A stretch of DNA of 64,000 bases from positions 1 through 64,000 of the forward strand of contig JAGBVU010000025.1 in the NCBI GenBank assembly GCA_017630155.1, written 5' to 3'. Positions within the stretch are counted from its first letter, which is position 1, and each line of letters starts with the position of its first letter. The stretch is from Bacteroidales bacterium (GTDB lineage: Bacteria > Bacteroidota > Bacteroidia > Bacteroidales > UBA932). Position numbers and translations under genes: made by a program. Positions 1 through 8,841 of the stretch are shown piece by piece. The notes under the pieces are model-generated. The model was not told the DNA's origin and did no database searches. It saw only the letters and a program-made list of their open reading frames with translations.

Positions 1-1
1 A

Positions 2-490
2 ATGGATGCAATAACTACTACTATATGTTTATTGCAGGCACAAAATGATACAGAAAGGATAATGTTAAGTAAACATGCATATACGATAATTTATGAGGCA
101 AGAATAAATGATTTGTCTAAAAAAGTATCAAAAGAAATGAGACTATATCCTAATGAGGTTGTTAATATTCAGGAATTATCAGATTTTTGGAAGAATATAA
201 ATTCTATACTAAAACAGGTCATGGATATTGAATTTGCCAAAGAAATTCGAAACAACATCGATGCCCACAAGAATAATTCTTTCATAAGGCAAATAGCTCT
301 GTATAGAGAATGTCAATGGGGTGAAAGCATAATCTATTTGTCTATATTCACTAAACTTGTTGATCTTATTCAAGATTATATGAATATTATCAATAATAAC
401 ATGAAGAAAGTGTATAATAAATATACAACAGATATTAAAGAATATATTGAGAAATTAGACCAAATTAAGAAAGAGTTGGGAGAGTTGTAA
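2..490 (+). CDS. Hypothetical A+T-rich protein, possibly 5'-truncated
   Basis: I do not recognise this protein. The first ATG is the second base of the window, so the true start may lie upstream and the 162 residues may be only a C-terminal part. It is rich in Lys, Asn and Ile, with long predicted helices, a coiled-coil-like C-terminus (about residues 125-160) and no signal peptide or membrane segment. Base composition is visibly more A+T-rich than the rest of the window, and the next 690 bp hold no credible gene. That suggests the edge of a horizontally acquired region, such as a defence or mobile island, but nothing in the sequence identifies a function. Confidence 0.55.
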   Translation: MDAITTTICLLQAQNDTERIMLSKHAYTIIYEARINDLSKKVSKEMRLYPNEVVNIQELSDFWKNINSILKQVMDIEFAKEIRNNIDAHKNNSFIRQIALYRECQWGESIIYLSIFTKLVDLIQDYMNIINNNMKKVYNKYTTDIKEYIEKLDQIKKELGEL

Positions 491-1110
491 AAAAACTTAT
501 AAGCCATTGTTTGTCTAATTTATATTGAAATAAAAATTAAACAAGCAGGGATTCCGAACTGAGCTGGAGCAATAGCGAGAGATTACGTTTATTGCGATTC
601 TTTAACGTAAAGATATAGAGCCATTTAGGAATGAAACTCGTTTTCCGGTGGCACCACGCGCCCAAAAGCCTCAGAAAATCTCTGAGGCTTTTTCTTTTTA
701 CCCCTCCAATCTCTCTACTGGGGAGGGTAAGTCGATTTGCTTAGGTGGGAGACTAGGTCGCGCTGCTCCGGCGTTTTTTCAGCTGTGCGGTATTTTGACC
801 GTTATTTGTTACAGCTCGGGTCGGAAAGGGGCTTTTGCCTCTTTTTTGGGCACCACTGTGATGTTTTTTAAGAGTTTTCCTTTACAGCTGTCAGCTATAG
901 TGTGTATGTGTATGGTTGTCGTGAAATTCGGGGGCCACGTTACCCCTTCCTGGGGTGCTGTCTGGGCTATCAGGCGTGGCTTCTGCGGTCGATTACCGGG
1001 TAGTGGCCAAGGTACATATCTGTAGAGATCGTTCTGACGGGTGGTGAGGTGGCTTCTGAATTGCAGGGGAAGTTGTTTGATAGATTAAGTGAATGCTACT
1101 CTTTGCTACT
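491..1110. other. Gene-poor region with hairpins
   Basis: No convincing gene. The stretch has an inverted repeat (TTACGTT at 583-589, AACGTAA at 604-610), a terminator-like hairpin at 664-698, and an open frame (648-1025) that begins inside the hairpin region and has unnatural composition. A tandem duplication of TGCTACTCTT lies near 1094-1113. It could hold a structured RNA or the scar of an integrated element; I see no recognisable RNA family. Confidence 0.4.
664..698 (+). terminator. Intrinsic terminator hairpin
   Basis: A 9-bp stem, AGCCTCAGA with TCTGAGGCT, and a 5-nt loop, followed by a T-rich tract with one C. It would end a plus-strand transcript. No gene that ends just upstream was identified, so it may belong to an unrecognised short RNA. 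Confidence 0.6.
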
Positions 1111-1111
1111 C

Positions 1112-1142
1112 TTTGATTTTCATTGTTGTTTTATTAAATTTG
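1112..1142 (+). promoter_or_regulatory. Bacteroidota-type promoter
   Basis: The -33 element TTTG (1112-1115), a 19-nt spacer and the -7 element TAAATTTG (1135-1142) match the Bacteroidota sigma consensus exactly. Transcription should start near 1147 and drive the DUF4234 gene at 1183. Confidence 0.7.
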
Positions 1143-1182
1143 TGGAGCTAATAACTCTTAATTTAATAACTTAATCTTGATT

Positions 1183-1608
1183 ATGGAAATAATTCAAAAC
1201 ACCTCTCCGACATTGCAGTTGCCAACAAATCGTGGTCTTGTCAAGATGATACTTCTGGGTATTGTAACCCTTGGTATCTACCCGTTGGTAGTTTATTCAA
1301 AGATTTCTACAGAGATCAATACCGTAGCTATGAAATATGACGGGCAGCATACTATGCACTATTGTCTGGTCTATTTTATTTTCTCGTGGCTGACTTTGGG
1401 TATTGTCCCTCTGATATGGTATCACAAGATATCGGCCCGTATAGGGAATGAGTTGAAAAGGCGTAGCATTACCTATGACTTTGGTGCATCTGATTTTTGG
1501 CTATGGAATATTCTTGGCTCCTTGATTATCGTGGGTCCCTTTATTTATATTCATAAGTTTATGCACGCTATGAACCATTTGAATGCAGATTACAATCAGA
1601 GAGGCTGA
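1183..1608 (+). CDS. DUF4234-like small membrane protein
   Basis: A 141-residue integral membrane protein resembling the DUF4234 family of small inner-membrane proteins of unknown role. Three hydrophobic stretches are visible, about residues 20-40, 58-82 and 105-125. The first two each carry a repeated pattern, LG(I)..G(I)YP/VPL followed by ..YxKIS, which looks like an internal duplication. I chose the ATG at 1183 over the TTG two codons upstream because it follows the promoter at 1112-1142 by a normal leader. The gene stands alone: the terminator at 1633-1661 follows directly. Function unknown. Confidence 0.75.
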   Translation: MEIIQNTSPTLQLPTNRGLVKMILLGIVTLGIYPLVVYSKISTEINTVAMKYDGQHTMHYCLVYFIFSWLTLGIVPLIWYHKISARIGNELKRRSITYDFGASDFWLWNILGSLIIVGPFIYIHKFMHAMNHLNADYNQRG

Positions 1609-1632
1609 TAGTGACAGCATCAAACATAGGTA

Positions 1633-1661
1633 AAAAAAGGCGGGACCACTCCCGCCTTTTC
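1633..1661. terminator. Bidirectional terminator
   Basis: Stem AAGGCGGGA / TCCCGCCTT with a 4-nt loop, flanked by A-run and T-run. It sits between the convergent DUF4234 gene and the minus-strand DUF2147 gene, so it can serve both. Confidence 0.75.
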
Positions 1662-1682
1662 TGTATGAATATCTGTAGCCGT

Positions 1683-2108
1683 TTACTCCACTCTGAACCA
1701 GTCCATGGTGCGGCCGAGGAGACCTTTTTTGTCGAGTGAACCACGAACTTTAAGGGTGGTTCCTTCCACTTTCATTGAGCAGTTGTAGGTCTTTCCATTG
1801 CCCGGGTCATAAATTTTGCCACCTGAATATTCCCCATCGACTGCTTTTAGGCCATGGAGCATATTCAGACCAATAAGCTGGCGTGAACGGAGTGCTTTGT
1901 CGGGATTCTTGTCATCAACTGCTGGTGAGCCGTCTGCTTCGGTGGGTTTCTCGAGCCATACGATGCGGCCGTTGAATACATCACCATCCTGGTATACCTC
2001 TACGATAGCGCTGCCATCTTCAAGTTTCCATTTGCCAAGTACATCCTGAGCCATAGCTGCCGATACAGACATCGCTGCAAACAGCAGTACACATAAAAGT
2101 CTTTTCAT
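1683..2108 (-). CDS. DUF2147 domain secreted protein
   Basis: A 141-residue exported protein. Residues 1-20 form a signal peptide ending in AMAQ; the mature part opens with the DUF2147 hallmark of a Gly-x-Trp-x-x-x-Asp/Glu-Gly segment (LGKWKLEDG) and continues as a small beta-rich domain that ends with a Trp-Phe-Arg near the C-terminus. DUF2147 proteins are periplasmic or surface proteins of unknown biochemical role. It lies 50 bp after patB on the same strand, and a -7 box TAACTTTG (2148-2141, minus) just upstream suggests its own promoter. Confidence 0.8.
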   Translation of the reverse strand: MKRLLCVLLFAAMSVSAAMAQDVLGKWKLEDGSAIVEVYQDGDVFNGRIVWLEKPTEADGSPAVDDKNPDKALRSRQLIGLNMLHGLKAVDGEYSGGKIYDPGNGKTYNCSMKVEGTTLKVRGSLDKKGLLGRTMDWFRVE

Positions 2109-2158
2109 CTTATGATAGGTTTTAGTTGTTTATTATGTTGCAAAGTTACTATTTGCCG

Positions 2159-3334
2159 TTATTTGCCTATTGCCTGTTTGACTCTTTCTATTGCCTGTTT
2201 GACTACACTGCGGGGTGTGCCGACATTAAATCGCATAAATCCTTCTCCTCCAGGACCAAACATCTTTCCGTCATTGAGGGCAAGTCCCGCCTTGTTTACG
2301 AAAAGATCGACCAGCTCCTGATGACCAAGCCCGAGCCCGCGGCAGTCAAGCCATACAAGAAATGAAGCCTGCGGCTTGAGCGGCTTGATCTGCGGAATCT
2401 CCCTTGAGCAATATTCCGTCAGAAAATCGATATTCCCCTCTATATATTCAAGCATCTGCCTACGCCAATCCTCTCCGTATCGGAATGCTGCGATTGTGGC
2501 AATAGGGGAGAATAGTGGTGCTGAGTTCATTTCATTGGCACTCAACCAACTGTAAAACCTCTCCCTCAGCCCGTCATTGGGCACTACAGCATATGAACTC
2601 ACTATCCCCGCGATGTTGAAGGTCTTGGAGGGAGATGCAAAGGTGATGCTGCATTCAGATGCCTTTTCTGATACAGTGGCAAAGGGGATGTGTTTGTGCC
2701 CATACAGCGCCATATCGCAATGTATTTCGTCAGAGATGACAATAATTCCGCGTGGGTGGCAGAACTCTGCCAGCCGTTGCAGAGTCTCCCTTGGCCATAC
2801 TATCCCTGCCGGGTTATGTGGATTGGAGAGGATGAGCATCCTGCATTTTTCATCACATACCTCTGCGAGATTGTCAAAGTCCATTTCATAGCTTCCATCG
2901 GGGAGCTGGCGCAATGGATTGTTGACCACTTCATATCCGTTTTTCTGGGGCACAAGCCTGAACGGATGATATACAGGTGGCTGGATTATAATTTTGTCCC
3001 CAGGGGACAATAAGGCATTGATCGCCATTCCTATCCCTTTGACGATGCCGGGGATGAATGTGAGCCACTCCTGGTGGACATCCCAGCCGTGGTGGTCAAA
3101 TATCCATTTGCATATGACAGGCCAGAAATCTGCAGGCTCCGATGTGTAGCCAAAAACAGGGTGTTCAAGTCTGCTGCGGAGGGCGTCAACTATGAAATCT
3201 GGAGTTTCAAAGTCCATGTCCGCCACCCACATGGGGATAAGGTCGTCGCGGCCAAAGTATTTGCCGAGTGCATCGCATTTGATGGCACCGGAGCCACGGC
3301 GGTCAACTATTTTGTCAAAATTGTATGTTTGCAT
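2159..3334 (-). CDS. patB: MalY/PatB-type PLP-dependent C-S lyase or aminotransferase
   Basis: A fold-type I pyridoxal-phosphate enzyme of 391 residues, the usual size for MalY/PatB cystathionine beta-lyases. Visible motifs are the N-terminal PMWVADMDF (about 34-42), SNPHNPAG (about 170), the PLP-contacting ISDEIHCD (about 200) and the SPSKTFNIAG segment holding the catalytic lysine (about 234). The family cleaves cystathionine or cysteine to a thiol, pyruvate and ammonia; some members act as aminotransferases. The start lies 3 bp after the potD stop, so it is the last gene of the polyamine transport operon. Why such a lyase is coupled to polyamine uptake is unclear; it may act on sulphur amino acids or their derivatives. 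Substrate not determined by sequence. Confidence 0.85.
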   Translation of the reverse strand: MQTYNFDKIVDRRGSGAIKCDALGKYFGRDDLIPMWVADMDFETPDFIVDALRSRLEHPVFGYTSEPADFWPVICKWIFDHHGWDVHQEWLTFIPGIVKGIGMAINALLSPGDKIIIQPPVYHPFRLVPQKNGYEVVNNPLRQLPDGSYEMDFDNLAEVCDEKCRMLILSNPHNPAGIVWPRETLQRLAEFCHPRGIIVISDEIHCDMALYGHKHIPFATVSEKASECSITFASPSKTFNIAGIVSSYAVVPNDGLRERFYSWLSANEMNSAPLFSPIATIAAFRYGEDWRRQMLEYIEGNIDFLTEYCSREIPQIKPLKPQASFLVWLDCRGLGLGHQELVDLFVNKAGLALNDGKMFGPGGEGFMRFNVGTPRSVVKQAIERVKQAIGK

Positions 3335-3337
3335 ATT

Positions 3338-4666
3338 CTATCTCCTGCGGAAGCGTTGTTGACGGCGGGAGTGACGGACACGTTTGATGATACCCGCTAC
3401 AAACAAGCCGCCGAAAGCAATGAAAATTATAATCAGCATCCAGCTGTTGAATTTGTTCCCTTTTACACGTGACCACATGGTCATAAGGGCTTCTGTCCTG
3501 TCGCCGCTGTCGTGCATCATTCCACATCTGTCGATGGCACTTATGCTTGGGTACATTGTGGGGTTGGCCACCACGTCTGTACCATCCTCCCCGAAGAAGT
3601 AGCTTATATCCATCTTCTCTTCATATCCATAATCAGCAGCAGACTCCTGTGCCCACTCAAGCACCTCAGGTGTGCTGATTACACTTACATATCCGATCTC
3701 CTCCATATTGCGTATGGCATTCTCGGGTTTGCACATGAAGTTGATGAAATATGATGCAGCTTTTACATTTTTGGCATATTTGGGGATTACCCATCCGTCA
3801 AACCATACAATACTCCCCTCTGATGGGATGTGGTAGTCAAGTTCTACCCCTACAGCAGCTGCTTCCTCCATGGCCCAGGCGGCATCACCGCTCCACGAGA
3901 GGTTGACCCAGGCTGCCTCCTTGGTCATAAGCTCTTTGCCGAAATCGGCCTCCCAACCCGCTACATATGGCTTGGCCTGCATTAGAAGTGCCTCCACTAT
4001 CTCTATAGATTCGTCAGATGTGTCATACATAAGTGAATCAAGTGTGATTTCCCCATTTGCCAACCTCTCCAGATTGGCGTGGATAAGAATAGGTGAATAT
4101 ACATCTCTGAAGGCGTCTTTGATGAGCAGTTTCTTGTCGATTTTGGGATTCCATAGGACACTCCAAGTGTCTACCTCCTCCTGTGTGATATATTTTTTGT
4201 TGTAGAGGAATCCGTTTGTACCCCACATATATCCGACAGCGTAGTCATTGGCATTGTTGCCGTGAGCTTCAAGTTTCCCAAACAGATGGTGGATGTATGG
4301 GGATACCAGGTCCAAGTAGTTGGGGGTCTCTCCGAAATCCTTGTTGATGGGGAGGAGGAGATCTTTGCTCAACATCCTCTCTATAATGTAGTCAGAGGGG
4401 CATACCACATCAAAATCCTCTTTGCCACGCTCTATTTTGGCAAGCATAATCTCATTTACGTCGAAAAGCTGGTAGACCACTTTTACCTCTTCTCCCGTCT
4501 GCTCCATATACCACTCCTCAAACTCACCGATAAGATCTTCATCTATGTAGTCGGCCCAGTTGTACACTTTCAGAATGCTCTGACGCTGGTCGTCGGTGGT
4601 GCTGCATCCTCCCAATATGGTGCAGATGACAGTAAGGGCCAATATGTTAAGGAATCTTTTCATCAT
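3338..4666 (-). CDS. potD: Spermidine/putrescine-binding lipoprotein PotD with C-terminal membrane anchor
   Basis: Substrate-binding protein of a polyamine ABC transporter. Residues 1-21 are a lipoprotein signal with lipobox LGGC (Cys21). The PotD fold follows, with the family motifs VYNWADYID (about 34-42), DVVCPSDY (about 85) and SWSGDAAWAM (about 258). At 442 residues it is about 90 longer than E. coli PotD. The extra length includes a C-terminal hydrophobic helix (about 410-427) and an Arg-rich tail, which is unusual for a binding protein and would pin it in the inner membrane. Its ATG overlaps the potC stop as ATGA, implying translational coupling. Substrate class is confident; the exact polyamine is not. 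Confidence 0.88.
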   Translation of the reverse strand: MMKRFLNILALTVICTILGGCSTTDDQRQSILKVYNWADYIDEDLIGEFEEWYMEQTGEEVKVVYQLFDVNEIMLAKIERGKEDFDVVCPSDYIIERMLSKDLLLPINKDFGETPNYLDLVSPYIHHLFGKLEAHGNNANDYAVGYMWGTNGFLYNKKYITQEEVDTWSVLWNPKIDKKLLIKDAFRDVYSPILIHANLERLANGEITLDSLMYDTSDESIEIVEALLMQAKPYVAGWEADFGKELMTKEAAWVNLSWSGDAAWAMEEAAAVGVELDYHIPSEGSIVWFDGWVIPKYAKNVKAASYFINFMCKPENAIRNMEEIGYVSVISTPEVLEWAQESAADYGYEEKMDISYFFGEDGTDVVANPTMYPSISAIDRCGMMHDSGDRTEALMTMWSRVKGNKFNSWMLIIIFIAFGGLFVAGIIKRVRHSRRQQRFRRR

Positions 4667-5469
4667 ATTTTTTCGACTCTCTTTCTGTTACGCTCGGAGC
4701 GTACATTTATAACTATAAGAAGGATAAGTACTGTTACGAATATAATGGTGGAGAGAGGCCTGAGTTCAGGGGTCAAACCACCTTTTCGTGCATCGGCATA
4801 TATGTATGTCGAGAGGGTTTCAAGCCCCTCTGTCCCTTTGGTGAACAGGGTCACGGCGAAATCGTCTATCGACAGTGTGAATGCCATAATGAATCCGCTT
4901 ATCATACCCGATTTAAGCTCTGGGAATATGACTTTTCTCATCGCTTGTGCAGGGGTGGCCCCGAGATCCAGTGCAGCTTCGTATATGTTGGGGTTCATCT
5001 GCAGGAGGCGCGGCATCACGCACAGCACTACGTATGGGGTGCAGAAGGTGATGTGTGCCAATATTACAGTGGTAAACCCTTGGGTAATACCCAGACTCAC
5101 GAAGAGTAGGAACAAGGAGATACCTGTGATGATATCTGGGTTGAGCATCGGGATATTGTTCAGGGAGTTCATTATAGCCTTTTTCCTACCACGTAGATTG
5201 TGTATCCCTATAGCGGCAATTGTCCCCAGGATGGTGGAGAATATTGCTGCAACTATCGCTATGACAAGTGTATTCTGTATGGCGTGCATCAGCGAATGGT
5301 GCGAACCCGAGGTGAATAGCGATGCGTATAGTTTGGTGGAGAAACCGGTCCAGTTGCCAAGCACCTTCGCCTCAGTGAATGAGAATATCGCTATGATAAG
5401 GATAGGTGCGTAGAGCAATATGAGAAGCAGCCACAGATATGACTGGGCAATAAATTTTTTCATTTTCAT
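4663..5469 (-). CDS. potC: Polyamine ABC transporter permease PotC
   Basis: Inner-membrane permease of 268 residues with about six transmembrane helices, the normal PotC size. The cytoplasmic EAA loop that docks on the ATPase is seen as EAALDLGATPAQAMRKVIFP, about residues 163-182. It pairs with PotB to form the channel. Its start overlaps the potB stop by one base (TGATG), and its stop overlaps the potD start. Two in-frame ATGs lie at the start (MKMKK); the first is used because of the overlap. Confidence 0.92.
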   Translation of the reverse strand: MKMKKFIAQSYLWLLLILLYAPILIIAIFSFTEAKVLGNWTGFSTKLYASLFTSGSHHSLMHAIQNTLVIAIVAAIFSTILGTIAAIGIHNLRGRKKAIMNSLNNIPMLNPDIITGISLFLLFVSLGITQGFTTVILAHITFCTPYVVLCVMPRLLQMNPNIYEAALDLGATPAQAMRKVIFPELKSGMISGFIMAFTLSIDDFAVTLFTKGTEGLETLSTYIYADARKGGLTPELRPLSTIIFVTVLILLIVINVRSERNRKRVEKI

Positions 5470-6266
5470 CAGATTAGCCCTCCTTCATTTCCTGCAGCCT
5501 CCTCTTTCTTGTCAGAGAAGACCTCCATGGCCAAGATAAATACAAGCATTATGAGTGACAGTACAGCACCGTAGTTCCACATGCCGTTGTTGATATTCTC
5601 CTGGATAGTGGTACCGAACAGTTTTATTGTGTTCATTGTCAATAGCTCCGCAATGGCGAATGTGGAGATGGTGGGCATGAATACCATCATTATTCCACTC
5701 ATTATTCCAGGCATGGAGAGGGGTATCACCACTTTTCTGAATACTGTGACGGGGTTTGCCCCAAGATCCTGCGCAGCCTCTATATAGCTGTGGTCCATTT
5801 TGGCCATTGTGTTATATATAGGGTAGATCATGAACGGAAGGAAGTTATATACCATTCCGAAGATGAGTGCCCCTTGTCCAAGAGGGACGCGTATGAAGTC
5901 AAAGAGTGCCACTGTGGCGAGTGTACGGACCAGAATGTTAATCCACATAGGGAGGATGAACAGCAATACCATCACCTGCGAGCGGCAGAGCGATTTGTTG
6001 CTCAGGATATATGCTGCCGGGTAGCCGAGCAGAAGGCAGAACAGGGTGGTGATGATGGCTATGCCAATGGAGTATACAAAGGTGTTTGCATCCTCCGGGC
6101 TCGAGAAGAATTTGGTGAAGTTTGTGAAAGAGAACTCACCATCATTGTTCTGGAAGGCATAGATGAATATCAGCACCAATGGAAGTACCACGAATACCAG
6201 CATAAAGACAAAGTATGGTATCGACCAGTTGCTCCTCTTGGTGAATATTTTGGCTAACCATTTCAT
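5469..6266 (-). CDS. potB: Polyamine ABC transporter permease PotB
   Basis: Inner-membrane permease of 265 residues with about six transmembrane segments. The EAA loop is present as [20 protein letters not shown] in the second half. An N-terminal amphipathic Lys/Arg segment precedes the first helix (about 17-37). It heterodimerises with PotC and receives substrate from PotD. The start codon overlaps the potA stop as ATGA, so translation of the two is coupled. Confidence 0.92.
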   Translation of the reverse strand: MKWLAKIFTKRSNWSIPYFVFMLVFVVLPLVLIFIYAFQNNDGEFSFTNFTKFFSSPEDANTFVYSIGIAIITTLFCLLLGYPAAYILSNKSLCRSQVMVLLFILPMWINILVRTLATVALFDFIRVPLGQGALIFGMVYNFLPFMIYPIYNTMAKMDHSYIEAAQDLGANPVTVFRKVVIPLSMPGIMSGIMMVFMPTISTFAIAELLTMNTIKLFGTTIQENINNGMWNYGAVLSLIMLVFILAMEVFSDKKEEAAGNEGGLI

Positions 6267-7651
6267 AGCAAGGTGATTTTAAGGTCTTCAGGGAGGATTC
6301 TTACACTAACAAGGTCCCTGTTGTCCCACACGTCATTTGTGTCTACATATATATTCTCTCCGGTCTCGGTGCGGACTGTCAGGTGGTAGTGATTGCCTTT
6401 GTAGAGGATAAAGCGTACATCACCGAGGAGATTGCCATCCTCTTCGTTGTCCATAAGGTCCACTTTGTTGAATGGTACCTCCACTCTCACCTTCTCGCCA
6501 CCTTCTATACCCTCCATCTCTTCGCAGAGGAATGAGGTATCGAGGATCTCCACGTGGGTCTTGTCGAGCATTTTGCCCACAAATGTATTGGTGGTGCGCT
6601 CTTTCTCCATCACGTGTATGTCGACAGGCTTGATGATCATGCCCACTTCATTGCCCACTTCAAATGCGTTGTAGTCCTGGATAAGGATCTCGTATCCGTT
6701 CTCTGTAAGTACCACTATCTCGTAATGGACACCCTTGAATATACAGGACTGTACAGTGCCTGTAAACATAGAAGATGTTGTATTGTTAAGGATATATACA
6801 TCCTCGGGACGTATTACCACATCTACGGGTACATTCTCTCCGAAGCCTGAATCGACGCATTCGAACTCGTGACCCAGGAATGAAACCTGCTTGTCGCAAA
6901 TCATGGTGCCGTTGAGGATATTGCTCTCTCCGATGAAGTCTGCTACGAATGAGTTTTTGGGCTCATTGTAGATGTCCATTGGGGTACCTATCTGCTGGAC
7001 TGTACCTTCGCTCATTACCACGATGGTGTCACTGAGGGTGAGGGCCTCCTCCTGGTCGTGTGTTACATATATGAATGTGATGCCCAGGGTTTTGTGCATC
7101 TCTTTAAGCTCCATTTGCATATCCTTGCGCATCTTGAGGTCAAGGGCGGCAAGGGGCTCGTCAAGCAGAAGCACCTGAGGCCTGTTGACGATAGCTCGAG
7201 CTATGGCCACCCTCTGCTGCTGGCCGCCGGAGAGGGAGTTGATGTCCCTCCACTCGTAGTCAATCATCCCCACCATTTTGAGGGCCTTGCGTACGCGCAT
7301 ATCTATCTCATCCTCCTGGACATCTTTGAGTTTGAGTCCGAAGGCAATGTTGTCATAGACATTCAGATATGGGAATAGGGCATAGCGCTGGAATACTGTA
7401 TTCACAGGGCGTTTGTGGGGTGGGGTATTTGTAATATCCTCCCCATTGATTTTAATTTCACCCTCATCGGCATTGCCGAATCCGGCCAAAAGCCTCAAGA
7501 GTGTCGTCTTTCCGCATCCGGAAGGGCCCAGAATGGTTACAAACTCTCCGCGTTTTACGGAAATGCTCACATCGTCCAATACACACTTGTCTCCGAAGTG
7601 TTTTGAGATGTGGTTAAACTCAATAATGTAATCGTTCTCGTTATTTATCAT
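6263..7651 (-). CDS. potA: Polyamine ABC transporter ATPase PotA
   Basis: ATP-binding subunit energising PotBC. The nucleotide-binding domain shows Walker A GPSGCGKT (42-49), the Q-loop at [10 protein letters not shown], the signature LSGGQQQR (about 143) and Walker B LLLDEP, with the switch His in VTHDQEEA. The region after about residue 240 is a long TOBE-type regulatory extension, giving 462 residues against about 380 in E. coli. Its ATG overlaps the stop of the upstream porin gene, making porin-potA-potB-potC-potD one coupled unit. Confidence 0.92.
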   Translation of the reverse strand: MINNENDYIIEFNHISKHFGDKCVLDDVSISVKRGEFVTILGPSGCGKTTLLRLLAGFGNADEGEIKINGEDITNTPPHKRPVNTVFQRYALFPYLNVYDNIAFGLKLKDVQEDEIDMRVRKALKMVGMIDYEWRDINSLSGGQQQRVAIARAIVNRPQVLLLDEPLAALDLKMRKDMQMELKEMHKTLGITFIYVTHDQEEALTLSDTIVVMSEGTVQQIGTPMDIYNEPKNSFVADFIGESNILNGTMICDKQVSFLGHEFECVDSGFGENVPVDVVIRPEDVYILNNTTSSMFTGTVQSCIFKGVHYEIVVLTENGYEILIQDYNAFEVGNEVGMIIKPVDIHVMEKERTTNTFVGKMLDKTHVEILDTSFLCEEMEGIEGGEKVRVEVPFNKVDLMDNEEDGNLLGDVRFILYKGNHYHLTVRTETGENIYVDTNDVWDNRDLVSVRILPEDLKITLL

Positions 7652-8625
7652 TTTCTTAAAGCTTTTGTCAAGTCAATTCTCCAGGTGGCACCGATATTGA
7701 TCTGGTGGCTCTGTGTATATTCAGTATTGTGTGTCCATGTGGCAAACAGCCTCAGCTCCCTATAGTTGCGGATGGGGAAAATTTCGGCACCCACACCGTA
7801 GAAGAGGTTGTCGCCCACGAAATCATATTCAAGAATCTCGGATGCCCTCTCAAATCCCACCTTTAAAAAAGGTCTGCACCACGAGCATCCTTCGTATGAA
7901 GGCATTGCCAGAGCTGTAAAGTCTTCGGTGAAGAGGGTGTTGAGGTCATATGAGCGGGTCATATAGTCAAGGACCAGAGAAAAGTCCCCGATGTGGAATT
8001 TGTTTCCGAGGTTAAGTGCCTTTACAAAAGCACCTTTGTCATATTGCCACAGGTTTACGCTCCAGTACGATTCGTACCAGTCGTGTTCTGACCTCCAAGC
8101 AAGTGCGTAAGCAAAGTGGTTGGGGTCGTATGTCAATGGGGAATTTGCCACTTGTAAGAGTATTGAGTGCCCCTCTGCTGGGTAGAATGCCGCAGATGCT
8201 CCCCATTGCCAGCAGTCGAACGAGTTGTAGAAGAGGGAACTCATGTCGAAATAAGTGTCTATCTCCATGGCGTCATATTCAAATCCGCCGACGTAGATCG
8301 CATCTTTACCTGCTGATAGGGAGAACCACTCCCTCTCGTATGTGAGCAAGAGCCAGCAAATGCTGCTCCCGTACTCGGGAGAGAGGAACTTTATATTGGA
8401 AGTATAAGAAAAATGGGGGGATATGTTACCGTCTATATTTAGATATATACCATCGCTATAGAAGCGACCGCTTTTATCTGTTATTGATTGATTGAACCCG
8501 AATCGGGTATCCAATGAAATTTCAGGAAAATAATCAATTGCTGTTGTATCCTCTGCCTCCTGCGCGAAGATAGCCGAGCTAATTGTCATAAAGACAACCA
8601 AATAAAAGGGAAATAGTTTTTTCAT
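7648..8625 (-). CDS. Outer-membrane porin-like protein, first gene of the pot operon
   Basis: A 325-residue exported protein: signal peptide 1-21 (ending IFAQ), then alternating aromatic and polar strands and a beta-barrel character, resembling the phosphate-selective porin O/P superfamily. The segment around ..[17 protein letters not shown] is typical of such porins (strand, turn and inward loop). The C-terminus ends in Lys rather than an aromatic residue. It is the promoter-proximal gene and overlaps potA by 4 bp, so it is made with the ABC transporter and is a good candidate for the outer-membrane entry channel of the substrate. The family assignment is moderate; transport of polyamines is inference from position. 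Confidence 0.7.
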   Translation of the reverse strand: MKKLFPFYLVVFMTISSAIFAQEAEDTTAIDYFPEISLDTRFGFNQSITDKSGRFYSDGIYLNIDGNISPHFSYTSNIKFLSPEYGSSICWLLLTYEREWFSLSAGKDAIYVGGFEYDAMEIDTYFDMSSLFYNSFDCWQWGASAAFYPAEGHSILLQVANSPLTYDPNHFAYALAWRSEHDWYESYWSVNLWQYDKGAFVKALNLGNKFHIGDFSLVLDYMTRSYDLNTLFTEDFTALAMPSYEGCSWCRPFLKVGFERASEILEYDFVGDNLFYGVGAEIFPIRNYRELRLFATWTHNTEYTQSHQINIGATWRIDLTKALRK

Positions 8626-8727
8626 CTAACACTAATAAACAGTAAATACCATAAAAATTTTGTTTTCGTTCTACATTAAAAGCGGTCACAAGTCCTTGCG
8701 GGAACTCATAATCGCTTTAGTCGGGAA

Positions 8728-8747
8728 CAAAGTTAGAATAAACTTTG
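8728..8747. promoter_or_regulatory. Palindrome over the pot operon -7 box
   Basis: CAAAGTT-N6-AACTTTG is a perfect 7-bp inverted repeat. Its left arm contains the minus-strand -7 box TAACTTTG (8735-8728) that should drive the porin-pot operon. A symmetric site across a promoter is the usual form of an operator, but no cognate regulator is visible in the window. Confidence 0.4.
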
Positions 8748-8841
8748 AAATAATAATCCATTTTGATAATTATTTTTCTTGTTGCTTTGATATTTTTGAG
8801 CGATTTTTGCGGCCAATTTTGTGACCATTTATTTATTTGCT

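Noticed and set aside
540-660. Possible tRNA or tmRNA ending at GGCACCACG before the terminator
   Set aside because: No cloverleaf, T-loop or tmRNA tag frame can be drawn; only a 7-bp hairpin at 583-610 is supported.
648-1025. Open frame of 125 codons in the gene-free stretch
   Set aside because: It begins inside the hairpin region, crosses the terminator stem, has Gly/Cys/Phe-rich low-likelihood composition and matches no family pattern.
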